Under the pieces are notes generated by a model. That model worked only from the letters and a program-made list of their open reading frames with translations, did not search any database and was not told the DNA's origin. A stretch of DNA of 64,000 bases from NCBI GenBank assembly GCA_009801085.1, contig VNWV01000001.1:4154001-4218000 (forward strand). Direction: 5' to 3'. Positions 33,684 to 46,200 of the stretch are shown here, piece by piece; the first letter of the stretch is position 1; the number at the start of each line of letters is the position of its first letter. The stretch is from Lasiodiplodia sp. COLG20. Its lineage: Eukaryota > Ascomycota > Dothideomycetes > Botryosphaeriales > Botryosphaeriaceae. A program made the position numbers and the translations under genes.

Positions 33684-35017
33684 ATGTCCAAGGCCCCTAA
33701 AAAGTGGACTCCGGAAGAGGATAGAATTCTTCTGCATCAAATATCGCTCGCCGGTGCGTCGTTACCTGGCACCTTGCACCGGACCCGACTGTCTAACACC
33801 CCCCTAGCCAGCCAAGGAAAAGCAAAGGACTGGACTGCCATTGCTGAAGCGCTCCCTGAGCGGAGCAACAAGGATTGCCGGAAGAGATGGTGCAACCACC
33901 TCATTGGCGGTCTCCGCAAGGGCGCCTGGGAGCCGAGCGAGGATCAGCGTCTTGCCATTGGTGTCAAGGAGCATGGGCAGCAGTATACCTCACATTATCC
34001 AAACAGTTATGCAACCCGGCCGTACTGACCCCCCCGCACAGGTGGCCGCTCGTCGCCGAAGAAGTCGGAACTCGCAGCGCAGATCGTGAGTGGCATTCCA
34101 CGTTGTCTCTGGTTGACTTTACTGACCGGGAATCAGAATGTGCGAAACGATGGCATCACTCACTGAACCCGGATCTGGATCACAGCAAGTGGACACAGGA
34201 AGAAGTGCGGAGCCACGCATCCCGCTGAGGAAACAGGGGCTGACCTGCAAGATTTCAGGAGCGAACACTGCTACACGCTGTCGAAAAACACGGGCGTGCA
34301 TGGAAGGAAATCAAAACCAACTACTTCCCAGGAAGAGCAACGAACAACGTGAAGAACCGGTGAGTGTTCCGTCTCTCCCACGCTGCAGTTCAGGCGATCC
34401 TAATCACAAAGCCAAGGTATGTGACATTGACGCGAAGACGAGGCTCTCGAGCGGGATCGGACACCATTCAGACATCTCAGCGAGCCGCAGATGGCGAAAG
34501 CTCGGAAGATGATAGCGAGAACTCCTCCGATGAGCCTGGCGACACGATCGCAGTCCAGCTGCCCCAGACGGAGGGGAACTCGTCGGTCGCACCCCACGAC
34601 ATTATGAACACCACTGCAACCACTCCCTTCGATCTTGACATGTTTGGAACAACCGACGCACCCAGCGTGCAGCCCTTTGGTTCCTTAGACGTGCCCATGA
34701 CATCAGGAGACGCATTCATGTCCATGACAGCCATGGACTTCGATATCCCAATGGATATCCCCGCACTGGATGATTCCTCAGATCTGACAACTACGAGCAG
34801 TTCTGCGATGCACAATGGCGACTTGCCTGATCCGTCCTCCGTATTTCAATTCGATCCCGAGCGCGATCCACAGGGCGTTCGCCTCGACATGACCTTTGAC
34901 CCTCAGCCGTCACACCAATTCGTTTTGTCTATTGAGAACCCGTCAATGGAGACGGTGACAGGCGTTATGGGGGTGCTTGTGCACTCAAAGACAAAGTTCC
35001 GCATTGAGATGAAGTAG
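33684..35017 (+). CDS. Three-repeat Myb DNA-binding protein
   Basis: Six exons: 33684-33753, 33808-33982, 34042-34085, 34137-34204, 34259-34359 and 34417-35017. All five introns are 51-59 bp with CTRAC or CTAAT branch sites. The product is 352 aa. The first about 150 residues hold three SANT/Myb repeats: [14 protein letters not shown]...CRKRWCNHL, then [15 protein letters not shown]...[10 protein letters not shown], and then [18 protein letters not shown]...VKNRYVTL. The rest is acidic and Ser/Thr-rich with repeated MDFDIP/LDVP-like segments, a plausible activation region. Myb proteins of this kind are usually general nuclear regulators. Its place inside the cluster and the motif upstream suggest a second pathway regulator, but it could be a bystander. 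Confidence 0.85.
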
Positions 35018-35230
35018 ATTTCGTACAGTGTCTGGTGTTTTGGGTGTTTTCATTCGGGGGATTGGAACTGGCGCAGGAAGGATAAGAAGAGTTATCTGCG
35101 GGAATAGAAACATCAACATTCAGCATAAGCTGTTCAACATTGCTAGACGCGGCGACCATCTCGATTGGAAACGAATGTGCAAAGGAAAGGAAGTCACTAC
35201 GCCGTAGAAATAGAAATACTGTTCGACCCG

Positions 35231-36894
35231 TCACAGCAGCTCTGAATCCGGCAAGACAACCTCGACCAAGCCAACCTGGCTCCTGCAGTCCCAGATCTTG
35301 CGCAGCCGCAGCCCTGCACGCTCGATTATATCCTTGAACTCAGCCGGAGTCCGCTCTATGCCGTTGATGATAGACATCATGGCCAAGTCCCGCTGATGCG
35401 AGTATCGCATGTAGTAGCCCCAATTAGCCGGTAGCGGGGCTGGTGCAGCTGGCAGCTCTGGAGTTCCCAGAGTAGTATTCATCACTTGATCACTGTGGGT
35501 TGTCAGTATCATCGACATGGAACATGGACGGAGAGCATGCTCACCAGATTAGAATTCTCGACCTCGGCCCCATGCTCGGGCGTATAGCAGACAATATCTG
35601 CACGCAGTACTCATCGGACCAATCATGGATAATGTAGCGCAGCCAGTACACCTCTGCACCCTTGACTGGGTTCTTGTCGAAGAAATTGTGAGGAGTGAAT
35701 GTGACCCTGCCCTCCTGCAGAGCTGACGGATTCTCCTTGGGCCACACCTCAGACTCGGCTTGCTTCAACACAGGAGCTCGGTCTTGCACGACGAAGCGGA
35801 GGTTCGGATAGAGGTGAGAGAGCTGCATGGAGAAACCGCCGACGCCTCCACCTACGTCGACCACCGTGGCCCGTCCCAGCGAGTCCCACGGATAGTCTTG
35901 CCAATCAGTCAGCTAGGGCACCGGAAAAGAGGCTTCGGGGCATATTTATCTAACCATAGAGGTGTGCCTTCCCAAAGACGCGCCCGCCTCCAAGCATGGC
36001 AAGACCAAACACTGCGTGCTCAGGCCGAGGGACCAGTTCTTCTGGGGATTTGCCAGCTACGGCCTTTTCCAGCTCCGCCCCAAAGGGACCAGGATAGGCG
36101 CTGGCAGTCTCGTCGGAACCACAATTGCCATCTTGAAGGCTCTTGACGGTAACCTTCTCCTCCAGCCATTCCCACCGGGGCTTTGATGTGTTGGCTGCGG
36201 CTTGAAACGCGGTCTGCTTGACGTCGTAGGAGGAGCCCTGCCCGGAAGTGCTAAGGTACCGTGGCAGGTAGTCGGATGCGCTGTAAAGGTCGAGGCCGCT
36301 GGGAAGAACCGCATTAGAAAGCAAGATTTGAAATGAAAAAGCCGTACAGATACTCACAACAGCAGAATATATGCCCGCAGTGGTTCATTGCCCACCAATG
36401 CCGCAGAGACGTTGTTATTGGCAAACGTGTTTGCAGACGTTTCGCGGAAGATGTGGAGGGAACAGAGACACCGCAAAATGCGAGCTGCTGAGGTCAGCTT
36501 TGTTCGTATGCATTTAGAGAACATGGGTCAACGCACATAGCTTTCGAGATTCGATGCCAACTGCAGCTGAAAGAGTGTCGATGTGCACACCCGTGTCAGG
36601 GGATGCAGCCAGAAGGTCAGGGATACGCTTGTCTGCAGCGATGTGCAAGCATCGTGCTTCGTAGTACTGGGACGACACTTCCAAAAGCCTGCCGCTTGGC
36701 TGGCTCACAAGCTCCGTCAGCTTCCCTGCCGCGGAAAGCAACGTCCTTTGAGCATCGAAGAGCCTTTTGTCGGGGATGGTCGAGTCTGTGTCAACGCGCT
36801 TGTCGACAGATCCATTCAGCCCCAGAATGGCGTTGATGGACGATTGAATGAGGTTGCCAAGCTGGCGGAGTTCGGAGGCTGCGTTGGAATCCAT
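35231..36894 (-). CDS. SAM-dependent O-methyltransferase
   Basis: Five exons (36894-36537, 36487-36358, 36298-35955, 35896-35545 and 35492-35231) give 481 aa. The N-terminal dimerisation/winged-helix part is followed by the SAM site VVDVGGGVGGFS and the catalytic region YWLRYIIHDWSDEYC, whose His-Asp is the usual base pair of plant-type O-methyltransferases (Methyltransf_2). The layout is that of sterigmatocystin/aflatoxin-type OMTs acting on phenolic polyketides. The intron at 35897-35954 uses an unremarkable AAG acceptor. It is transcribed divergently from the flavin monooxygenase, with a 253 bp shared promoter holding one cluster motif. The probable job is methylating a ring hydroxyl of the polyketide; the position is unknown. 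Confidence 0.9.
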
Positions 36895-37061
36895 GCTGAA
36901 TTTTAGCCGAGCTGACGGTACTGAGAAACTGTAAAAATTAGCAAGTCCGAAGATCAGAATTGGCTTCAGAGTATATCAATTTGAGATTTGAGACCAGAGT
37001 AAGATACTTGGAATGGAAATACAATCGTGGACAACGGGAGCAGTGGTGGTGTGAGGGCACG

Positions 37062-37072
37062 GGACCGGAGTA
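37062..37072 (+). promoter_or_regulatory. Cluster motif in OMT/monooxygenase divergent promoter
   Basis: Exact GGACCGGAGTA, 75 bp upstream of the monooxygenase ATG and 167 bp from the methyltransferase ATG. It is the only copy in this 253 bp shared promoter, so it may serve both genes. Confidence 0.75.
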
Positions 37073-37147
37073 CTACACTCAACTCAACCGATGCAGAGAA
37101 ATACTGGCAGCGCAGCCACCATCAAGCTGCACGTCCAACTAGCAAGC

Positions 37148-39633
37148 ATGGCTAAAGCAGTTTCTCCTCACACGTGGCAGCGAGGCTTCAGGGAGCCTAC
37201 GTCGGGTACTCCATGGCAGTGGGGCCCGAACGAAAACGACGGGCCGGAACAGTACGTTACGCCTCCCTCCAAGGAAGTCGTCTCCTCGCCAGTGCACAAT
37301 GACCTTGGAATCAATGTGCAACGTACTTGGCCCACGCTCTACGATGGCACAAATAACCCGCATGGAATCCCTGATTGGTGGAAGCCTGCGAGCGAAGTAG
37401 ATGTGCTCATCTGCGGCGGTGCGTCTACCCTCCATTGCATCTGGTATCTTCCGAGCTAAATCCCCTGCAGCTGGGCCAAGCGGGCTCGAAGTGGCACTTA
37501 GCCTGGTGAGACAGGGAGTGTCTTTCCGCATCATAGGTGAGACAAAGCCAACACCATCTCTGCGGCTCCATAGCGTTAACACCAACACTATGCAGACAAA
37601 GCAGGAGGCCCTCTCGATGCGGGCCGCGCCGATGGCGTGCAGCCTCGCTTCCTGGAGATCCTCAACTCATGGGGCCTGGCAAAAGAGGTGGCTGAAGAAG
37701 GCCCCATCATCGAACGCACGGCCATCTACAAGGACGGCAAGAAGCTGTGGTTCTCGCGCTCACACCAGTGCGACTCGCGCTATCGTGGGCTGCACATAAT
37801 TACCCAGGGTCAGGTTGAGCGCATTTACATCCGCGATCTCATGCGCCATCGGGTGCTTGTTGAGCGCAACAGCACGCTGAAGGACTTCCATGTCTCAGAG
37901 GACCAACCGTATCCGGTGCAGATGACGCTTAAAAACGAGCGCACAGGCGCCGAGGAGACGGTAAAGGCGAAGTTTCTCGTTGGCAGTGATGGAGCGGCCA
38001 GCATGATTCGCAAGAAGCTCTCCATTCCCTTCGACGGTATGAGTACCGACATCTACTGGGGGATCATGGATTGTGATTTCGAAAGTGACTATCCCCACGC
38101 TTGGGTGTTTGGGTAGGCATCTTGTATCGTCGTTTCTTGATATCTTACAGCTGACAATTTTCAACAGGTCAGTCATCAGCTCCAAGCATGGCGGCTGCGT
38201 GATAATTCCAAGAGAAGACGGGTACATCAGGTTGGTGCAGCAATTCAATTCTTCAGTACAGCCGAAGCTGATCAGCAAACAGATTGTACACTCAACTCGA
38301 TGTGTCACAGACTGGGCCAATTGCAGCTTCCCGCCAGGCCAAAGACCCGTCGTTTGTCGAGGCAGGTGGCCGTGTTGACGTCCACTCCATCACCCCGGAA
38401 GAGGTGCTTGAGCAGGCTAACAGGATCTTCTCTCCTTACAAACTCAGATTTGCCTCCTCACTTAGTTGGTTCGCCGTGTGGAAGAGTATGTTTTGTTACG
38501 GCTTGGCACCACAAACACTGCTGATGAAATGATAGTATCTGAGCGAGTGGCGAGAACCTTCTCATCCCCGGATCTCCGGGTGCACCTTGCTGGTGATGCA
38601 GGGCAAGTATCCCCTCTCCATTCCGTACTCCCAGAGCATGTGCTAATCCAATTTCAATCTTAATAGCCACGTGCACAGTGTCATGGGAGCCTTCGGGCTC
38701 AATGCTTCCATCATGGACGCGAGCAACCTGGCGTGGAAGATGGGCCTGGTGGCGCAGAATAAAGCCGGTCTCGAGACGCTCATGCCAACCTACAACCTTG
38801 AGCGCCGCGACCACGCCTGCCGTATCATTGAAACCTCGGGCGAATATCTTCGCTTCGTCTGTGCCACTGACCTCTCGATCGCCAACGTCCGCGACCCCGA
38901 AGGTGCTGAAGTGCGCACCAATGGAACCACGACGAACGGAACAGCCACGAATGGTAAAGCCACGAACGGCACAAACAAGCCGCAGTCCCGCGAAGACGAT
39001 CTCAAATTCCTGTCCTCCTTCTTCGCCCGCAACGGCCAGTTCCTCCTCGGCGTCGACGCGCCCTTCCACGCCTCCGTCCTCACCCCAGCTCAGGCGCAGC
39101 AGAAGACAACCTCACCACTCGCCGTCAACAACGGCGTCCGCGCGCCCAACCCCCGCGTCTGCTTCTCCACCAACGAGACGGGCTACCTATACGACGTCCT
39201 CACCGGCGCCGCGCGCTTCCACCTCGTGCTATTCGCGTCCACCCTGGGCGGCCGCGAGGTGCGCCGGCAGCTGTGCCGCTTTTCCGAGAAGGCGCTGGGC
39301 CCGGATGGCTTCTACCGCCGGTACGGCGGCGCCGAGCGGTTCAACGTGGTGCTCGTGGTGAAGCGGCTGCCGTGGGAGATGGACGAGGTTGTCGCGGGTA
39401 GCCGGGAGCTGGAGGCGTTGAGGAAGTGCGCCACGGTTGTGTATGATGACCGCGCGCCCGATGAGGATGCGCATACCACGTGGGGTGTCAATCATCGGAC
39501 TGGCGCGCTGGCGGTTGTGAGGCCTGATTTGTGGGTTGGGATGGGCGTGCAGCCGGGCGAGGTGGAGAGGGTGGAGGAGTATTTTGGGGGTTTCCTTCTT
39601 CCTTGCAAAGTTCGTGAGACGGAGAGTGTGTGA
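37148..39633 (+). CDS. Phenol-2-monooxygenase-type FAD hydroxylase
   Basis: Seven exons: 37148-37418, 37471-37536, 37596-38112, 38168-38230, 38283-38485, 38536-38602 and 38667-39633, giving 717 aa. An 80-residue head precedes the FAD motif VDVLICGAGPSGLEVAL (glycines about 89-95). GRADGVQPRFLEIL, FLVGSDGAAS and GDAGHVHSVMGAFGLN follow, all hallmarks of the phenol hydroxylase family, and then the C-terminal thioredoxin-like domain. Intron 6 (38603-38666) begins GCAAGT, a GC-AG intron; only this donor restores the conserved motif. Between about residues 475 and 495 there is a low-complexity TNG(T/K)-type insert. The enzyme would ortho-hydroxylate a phenolic intermediate using NADPH and O2. Divergent from the methyltransferase. 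Confidence 0.9.
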
Positions 39634-40243
39634 GTGAGGATGGAGGACGTTGTAGTTGGGTGTCGTGTTACGAATCTACTCTTTGCAAACCAAGTCAAAG
39701 TGCAAACTCCAGGCACGTTTCATAGTGATTCAAGATTCAGTTATTTCTACAAAAACCACTCGAAAGAAAGACGGTGTGTCCGGCCAACCATTTTGCACAG
39801 CTCTTTTTTGTAGCTAAATACTGTCGGAAATATTCTCGTCCAAGGTAACTTATGACTAGAAATATTTCAAATGTACTCAAGATTTTCGGGCGTATATTCA
39901 TGGCTTGGCCCTTTCAATTGACTTACGCTGTTAAGTTGGGATTTGCATAATTCAGCATGCAGGCTTGGCGGACCGGAGTGTGCGCAGGGCAGAGTGATAC
40001 ACATGCGTTATCAGATTGTGACACTAAGTATTGAAACTAATCAATCGCCATTCTGTATCTACTGTTCTACTCTAGCTGACAGAAATAAACTGAGAAGAAA
40101 TGAATCTGAAGAATGCACAGAATAATCGTCAATCTATGTGCGGGGTGGCGTAGAACATGTACGCGTCGGTAGGTAACAAATAGGAAAAAGCAATCGAAGA
40201 AAGGCGAATATCATGAAATCTACTTGATACTTCGTGAGAATTG
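39634..40243. other. Convergent 3' spacer with a near-match of the cluster motif
   Basis: It lies between the 3' ends of the monooxygenase and the PKS. It contains GGACCGGAGTG at 39970-39980 (one mismatch to the motif), although no promoter is expected here. No gene is seen. Confidence 0.5.
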
Positions 40244-43200
40244 TCACGGCCCTGCTTCCAGCATCCGACAAGCTTCCTTTAGAGCCGAAGAAACGCTCTC
40301 AATCTAAGGGAACTATTAGTCAGAACGAACGAAACCTACAAAGTGAATGGGGAGGGAACTCACATTGTTCGGTGCAAACAAATCAAAGTGATCGCCGTCC
40401 ACATCCAATACCCGTACTTGGCCTCCAACCAACCTCTCCCACACCTTCACAGACTCTCTCCTCGCCCCTTCATCACTCAGCCACGGATATGACACACCAC
40501 AAAGACGCTGTGTATCAAATGTGCGCTTGCACTTCAGCATCACAACAGGGACGTCCGAACCAACCGGAGGCGGCTTGTACCGCCCCAGCAGCGCGGCGTT
40601 GCGGCGGAACTGCTCTTCAACGCAGAGACGAGTCTTGGAGGCATTGGAACCGGCACCACGGCCGGCAATGTGCGAGATGACAGCTGAGGGGAGAGGCACG
40701 TGGTCGATGGGGGCGGGCGAGTCAATCAGAACGATGCCATGGACAGCACGCGGAGAGCGGCTCTGACGGAGCTGCCGGGAGACCTCGAACGCGAGCACGC
40801 CGCCGAAGGACCAGCCTGTTGATGGTGTGATTGTCAGCATCTTTTGCCCGTTTTTAGCATAGAGTGGGGATGGGAGGTTCTGCTTACCGCCAAGGATGAT
40901 AGGCTCTGTATGATTCAGCAAGCCAGAGCGCTCGATGTAGAGAGCCGCCAGATCTTCGAGGCTCTGGATCGCCGCGTCGGCACCGAAGAAGTCGAGGGCG
41001 AAGACGCCGCGCACACGCCGGTCCAAGGGCGTCAGGCGCGCGTAGGCATTGCACAGCCCGCTCCCGTCGTGGAACAGGTACAGCGGGCTGCTCATCAGCC
41101 CGGAGTATCCGGACTGCTGCTGCTGCTGCTGCAGTTCGGCGGGGAATTCGGACACGCCGGGAGGAAAGGTGGGGGGACGATCGGAGGAGTCCCTGAGTGA
41201 TGATGACAGCGCCGCTGATGATGGTAATTGCGGCGATGACGTGCTGTCAATTGCTGCTGGCTTCTCATCGCCGCATACCAGCTCCTGCAGCTGGCGTACA
41301 CGCAGAGCGGGCACTGCGGCGTGGCTGTCGTCACCGAGTTGGATGCCGAAAGTGTTGGCTAGGCCCGTCGCCAGCTCGATGGACAGTAACGAGTCGACGC
41401 CGAGCGAGGCCAGATCAGCATCTGGGTCGACGTCATGCAGTGAGAAGCCGCATGTCTCCTTGCAGAAAGCGTCAAGGGCTTCCATGTCGTTGGAATGGGC
41501 TTCCTCGGGAGACACGCTGCTGCTGCGGCTGGCGTAAGTCTCGTCCTCACTGGATTCGGATGGCGTTGGCACTCCTCGCACTTCCCCCGAGGCGCCGGCG
41601 ATGACCTGCTCAATCTGCAGCAGCGTTGTGCAGTCCTCCAGATCGGCTTTGGATATGCTCAGGTGGGCGAACTCCTGTTGCAATGTTTGCACCAGCTCGA
41701 TGAACATCAGAGAGTCGATGCCCAAATCATCCAGACTGCTGTTTGGATCGATCGAGCCTTCGATTCCGCACACCTGAGCAACCTTCTCATGAACTGCACG
41801 GGAAGCATTTGGCTGGCTCTTGGCGCGGCTAACAGTGGCCAGAGCCGGCACACGAGGGCTACGACTTGGCCTGGCTGCCTCCAGAGGTTTCTGTATTGCG
41901 CGGGCGAGGTGAGCCTGGAACGCCTTCAGACGAAGCCGCTTGAAATGCATGCCATGCACTGCAGCCAAGACCTTGCCGGTGCCGTCAAGCGCATATGCGT
42001 CACCAATTATGTCGTCGTGGCATTCAACGAGGCTGCAGTAGACATTCATCTCTTGCCCGTATATCGCCATGTTGTTGGTTGGCACCGTGACGCGATCTAC
42101 CTGGACGCAGATGCAAGCCTCGTCCGCTCTGATCTTACTGTTGGCGATGAAGCCTGCTGCATGGAGGAGAGTGTCGGTGAATGCAGGCGGGCAGACGAAG
42201 CCTGGCACTCCCTCCTGAGGGAGCTGGAAAGTTCCATATCCCTCGAGGCCGGATGTCGTGATGCTGATCTCCTTGAGCGAGAGATACGGACCGGAGTAGG
42301 ACACGACGCGGGGGAAGACCACCTCGTAGATCATCCGCGACGAGAACCTGTCTGCAAATTGAGCCGATGCCCGCTGCCGCTTGATGTACGCTGCTCTGCG
42401 TGTGAATTCCTTCTCGATGGCCGCATCAGTCACGTCTGCCGCTGTCCCCGAGCAGTGCGGACTGCTGCTGTCTGATTTCACTTGGAACGCGGAGCCATCT
42501 TCACCAATGCTGGTGAAAACGCTGTAATCTGCGTCATCCGTGTATACAAGGGGCCTCTCGAAGGTGATGTCCGTGAGCTCATGGAAGGCCCGGTGGGATT
42601 CGCCTTGTCGTGAAGAGTTCAGTGCTTCGAGTGCCAACTCAATGTAAACCGAGGCTGGGCAAAGTGGCGATCCGCCGACTGAATGTGCCTTGATGAACTC
42701 CTGCAAGTCCGAGACTTTGGCTTCAAATGTGACGACGCCTGCATTGTCGCGAGTGTGGTTTCCATTTAGGAATTTGAATGGAGACTCGGATGGATGAGAG
42801 TCTCCAGTCTCGCTGGTAAGACTACTGCCGATTGGTTCCTTGTACGGAACGACAAAGGTCGACAGCGAGAGGGGGTATCGTGGAATGTCATCCAGAAACG
42901 TTGCGCCTGCGCCACGATATACCTCTCGCCACCGGATAGGCTGCCTGTGCAGGTGTAGTGAACTCAGGGCGGAGCTGAGGCTGACCCACGGCTTTTCGCT
43001 GGGCTTTAGTGAAGGTAGAAATGAGGCTTCCATGGTCTTGAGGGTCGACTTTGCCATGGGAAGAGCTGTGATTCGTGTATTAGCTTTAGTCTGTGCTGTG
43101 AAAGGACAATAACTTACTGGTTGCTGCAGGACCAATTTCCAAGAATACCGTGTTGCGGTGGTCCATTGCGCTAGCCACGCAGCCGAGTGCTGCCTCAAAC

Positions 43201-46200
43201 TCGACCGGATTGCGCGTGTGGTTGGCAAGGTACTCCGCGTTGATATCATCAGCCTGCAAAAGCTTGCCGAGACAGCTTGAGGCCACTGGAATATTGAGAA
43301 CGCCGACATTGACTTCAGATGCGGCCTGCGAGTACTTGGAAATTATTGGATCCATGGCGACGGAATGGAAACCGTAGGGGACGGCAAGCTGTTTGGCTCT
43401 GATGCCGGCTGACTTGCAGAAAGCCACGAGGTCCTTGAGTTGGTCCAGCGGCCCAGCAACAACGCAATCGCTCGTGCTGTTCTTGCACGCAACGGTAATT
43501 GAACACAGTCGAGAGCTCTGTTCAGAAAGAAGAGCCTGCATCTTTGCTGTGGAGATGTTGCAGGCCACCATACCCGAAACAGCAGGAGCGCACAGCTCCG
43601 TCATCAACTTCGCTCGCCTGGCCAGGAGGAGCAGGGAATCACGCAATGACAATGCACCTGATATGGCCAAAGCTGCGAATTCCCCAACACTGTGTCATGT
43701 TAGCGTCTTTTTTGTATGGTCTGGGGTGTTCTTTGAGATGTTACCTATGCCCAATCAGCATGTCTGGCTGCACGCCCCACGAGATCCACAGCTTGGCCAG
43801 AGAATACTCCAGGACAAAGCAGGCACACTGAGCCACGACAACCTGTTCTTTCTCATCGAGCTTGCCGAATGTCCCGTCGTCGTCGCCAATGAGCGTTTCA
43901 ACACTTGGGAATCCCGCAGCAGTCAGGACTCCGTTGCACAGGAGCACCTGTTCGGCGAAGACTGGAGCAGTGGACAGCAGCTCCGCACCCATGCCCGGGT
44001 AGACGGCACCCTGCCCCGAAAAGACAAACACATTGGCGCTTCCATGTGGGGGCGGCGACCACCGGCTCGGGCATTCCGCTTGCTGCAACTTGCGCAACAG
44101 CTCGTCCGGAGAGGTTCCCGTGATGGAGAGGCGATACGTGTCGTATTCCCGTCTCCTGGCATTTGCAGACCAACAGAGGCTCGCGAAATTGCTCTTGGTA
44201 GTGCTCCTGCTGATATACTCGCAATAAGCCTCTCGCAAGCGTTCCAAAGCATCGGAAGTCTTGGCTGAGATGTTGAGTACATGGCAGGATCGGGCAGGTG
44301 AGCCGCTCCGGTGCGATGGGGCTTGGTACTCCTCAACTATCAAGGCTGCGTTGGAGCCTGCAGCGCCGAAGTTGTTAAGAAGCGCTCGTCGTGGCAAACG
44401 GCCAAGGGCCTGCCATGGGCGAGCTGTTGTTGGGACGACAATGTGGTGCTGTTCAATGGTCGCCAGGCGGGGGTTTAGTGTCTTGAATGAGGCTTGCGGT
44501 GGGATCTGCTTCCGTTGCATCATGAGAAGCAGCTTCGTCAGTCCCGCGGCACCAGAAGCCGCTTCGCAGTGGCCCATGTTGCCCTTTATCGACGACAGGA
44601 AGAGAGGGTTTGTCGTCGATCGCGACGATCCAAATGCAGCCTGCAGACTGCTTACTTCGGCAAAATCTCCAGCCTGCGTGCCAGTACCATGAGCCTCGAC
44701 AACGCTGATGGTGCTAGGGTCAATCTTGGTCCTGTTCAAGAGTTGTTTGAACAGGCGAGCTTGTGTATCTGCATCCGGGTGCGTGATAGACTTGGCAGTT
44801 CCACATTGATTGACCTCAATGCCGCGGATGACGCCATGGATGCGGTCTCCCTCAGCAACCGCGTCCGAGAACCGTTTGAGCACGAACAGCCCACAGCCCT
44901 CGGCGCGGCAGTATCCGTCTGCCGATGCATCCCATGGCTTGCATTGTCCCGTTGGGCTGAGAAAGTGTGCACGAGAAAGACCGAGGTACATCTGAATACA
45001 TCAGCGAATGCATGGCAACGGGGTGGTGGTGATGGAGGCTTACATCGGGACTGGAGATGACATTGACGCCACCTGCAAGCGCTGAGCTGCAGTCGCCAGC
45101 CTGCAGAGATCTGCATGCCTGGTAAAGCGCCACTGACGAGGAGGAGCACGCTGTATCGATGACCACAGAGGGGCCTTTCAGTTGGAATGCGTACGAGATA
45201 CGCCCGCTGAGGAATGCCCGCAGTGTTCCTGTGTGGTTCATGTCAGTTGTCAGCCAAAAGGGGAGTCGTATTTGCTACACACCTGGGCTATAGTAGACGT
45301 CAATGTCGTCGCGCGTATTATCTGTGTAGTCTCCGGTGGCAACGCCAACGTACACGCCCATGTTGTCTCGATGGAAAGATGCAGTGGCATCTGGAGAGTA
45401 CCCTGCGTCCTCCAGTGCATCAAGTGCTGCAAGTAGAAGAAGACGTTGTTGGGGATCCATCGACTTGGCCTCTCGTGGCGAGATCTGGAAGAAGCCGTTG
45501 TCAAACTCGAACGGATTCTCCAGGAAATTGCCATGTTTGGAGCCAAGTTTCCGCGTTGCCTGCTTTCTATCCGCATCCTTCTCGTAGTAATCGGAGATTT
45601 GGAATCGAGATGGCGGTATCTGAATACTGGTCAGCCTGGACTACACCAACCAATGCAGGGAGGGGGTGTTTACCTCTTGCAAAGCACTCAGGCCTTTCTC
45701 AAGAGTATCCCATAGCTCAGCTGTTCCTTTGCCGCGTGGAAAATTGGCACTCATGCCGACGATTGCGATATCGTTCGGTGATGGCTCTGGATCTGCCGTT
45801 GGAACACCATCCGCGATGTGCAGGCGGTCGCGGCTCTTGTTCTCTTTGAGAGCCCTCAAGAGAGACTTCGCGTTTGGACCCAAGGCGAGGATTCGGTACG
45901 ACAGATTGATGTCTTCATCCAACCTCGCATTTGCGAAGGATACCAATTTTTGCGATGCCAACCACCAATTGACAGGTTGGACGAGTATGCTCTGCAACGC
46001 AGCTTCCAGCAGGGACATGCCCTGAGCAGTTGCATCCAAGTACTCTCCATCACATGTCGAGCGGACCGGCACCTTCAGTGCTTCCCAGGCAGGAAAGTTG
46101 ATTCCCCGCCGCTGGACGTCATCCAGGATCTGTTTCTGAATGTCGTGCAATAAAGGCCCGCCATGATAATATCCGTGGACATTCGCAGGGAGAGAGGGTG

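Noticed and set aside
40304..40363. PKS ending at the stop codon at 40316
   Set aside because: A canonical GTGAGT donor at 40363 and an AG at 40304 give a more family-like thioesterase end ([17 protein letters not shown]). The unspliced end cannot be excluded without transcripts.
41114..41134. CAG/CTG repeat
   Set aside because: It encodes the short Gln run in the PKS linker before the thioesterase and is common in such linkers.
41495..42475. 326-codon plus-strand frame opposite the PKS
   Set aside because: Antisense to the PT and ACP domains; composition is not protein-like.
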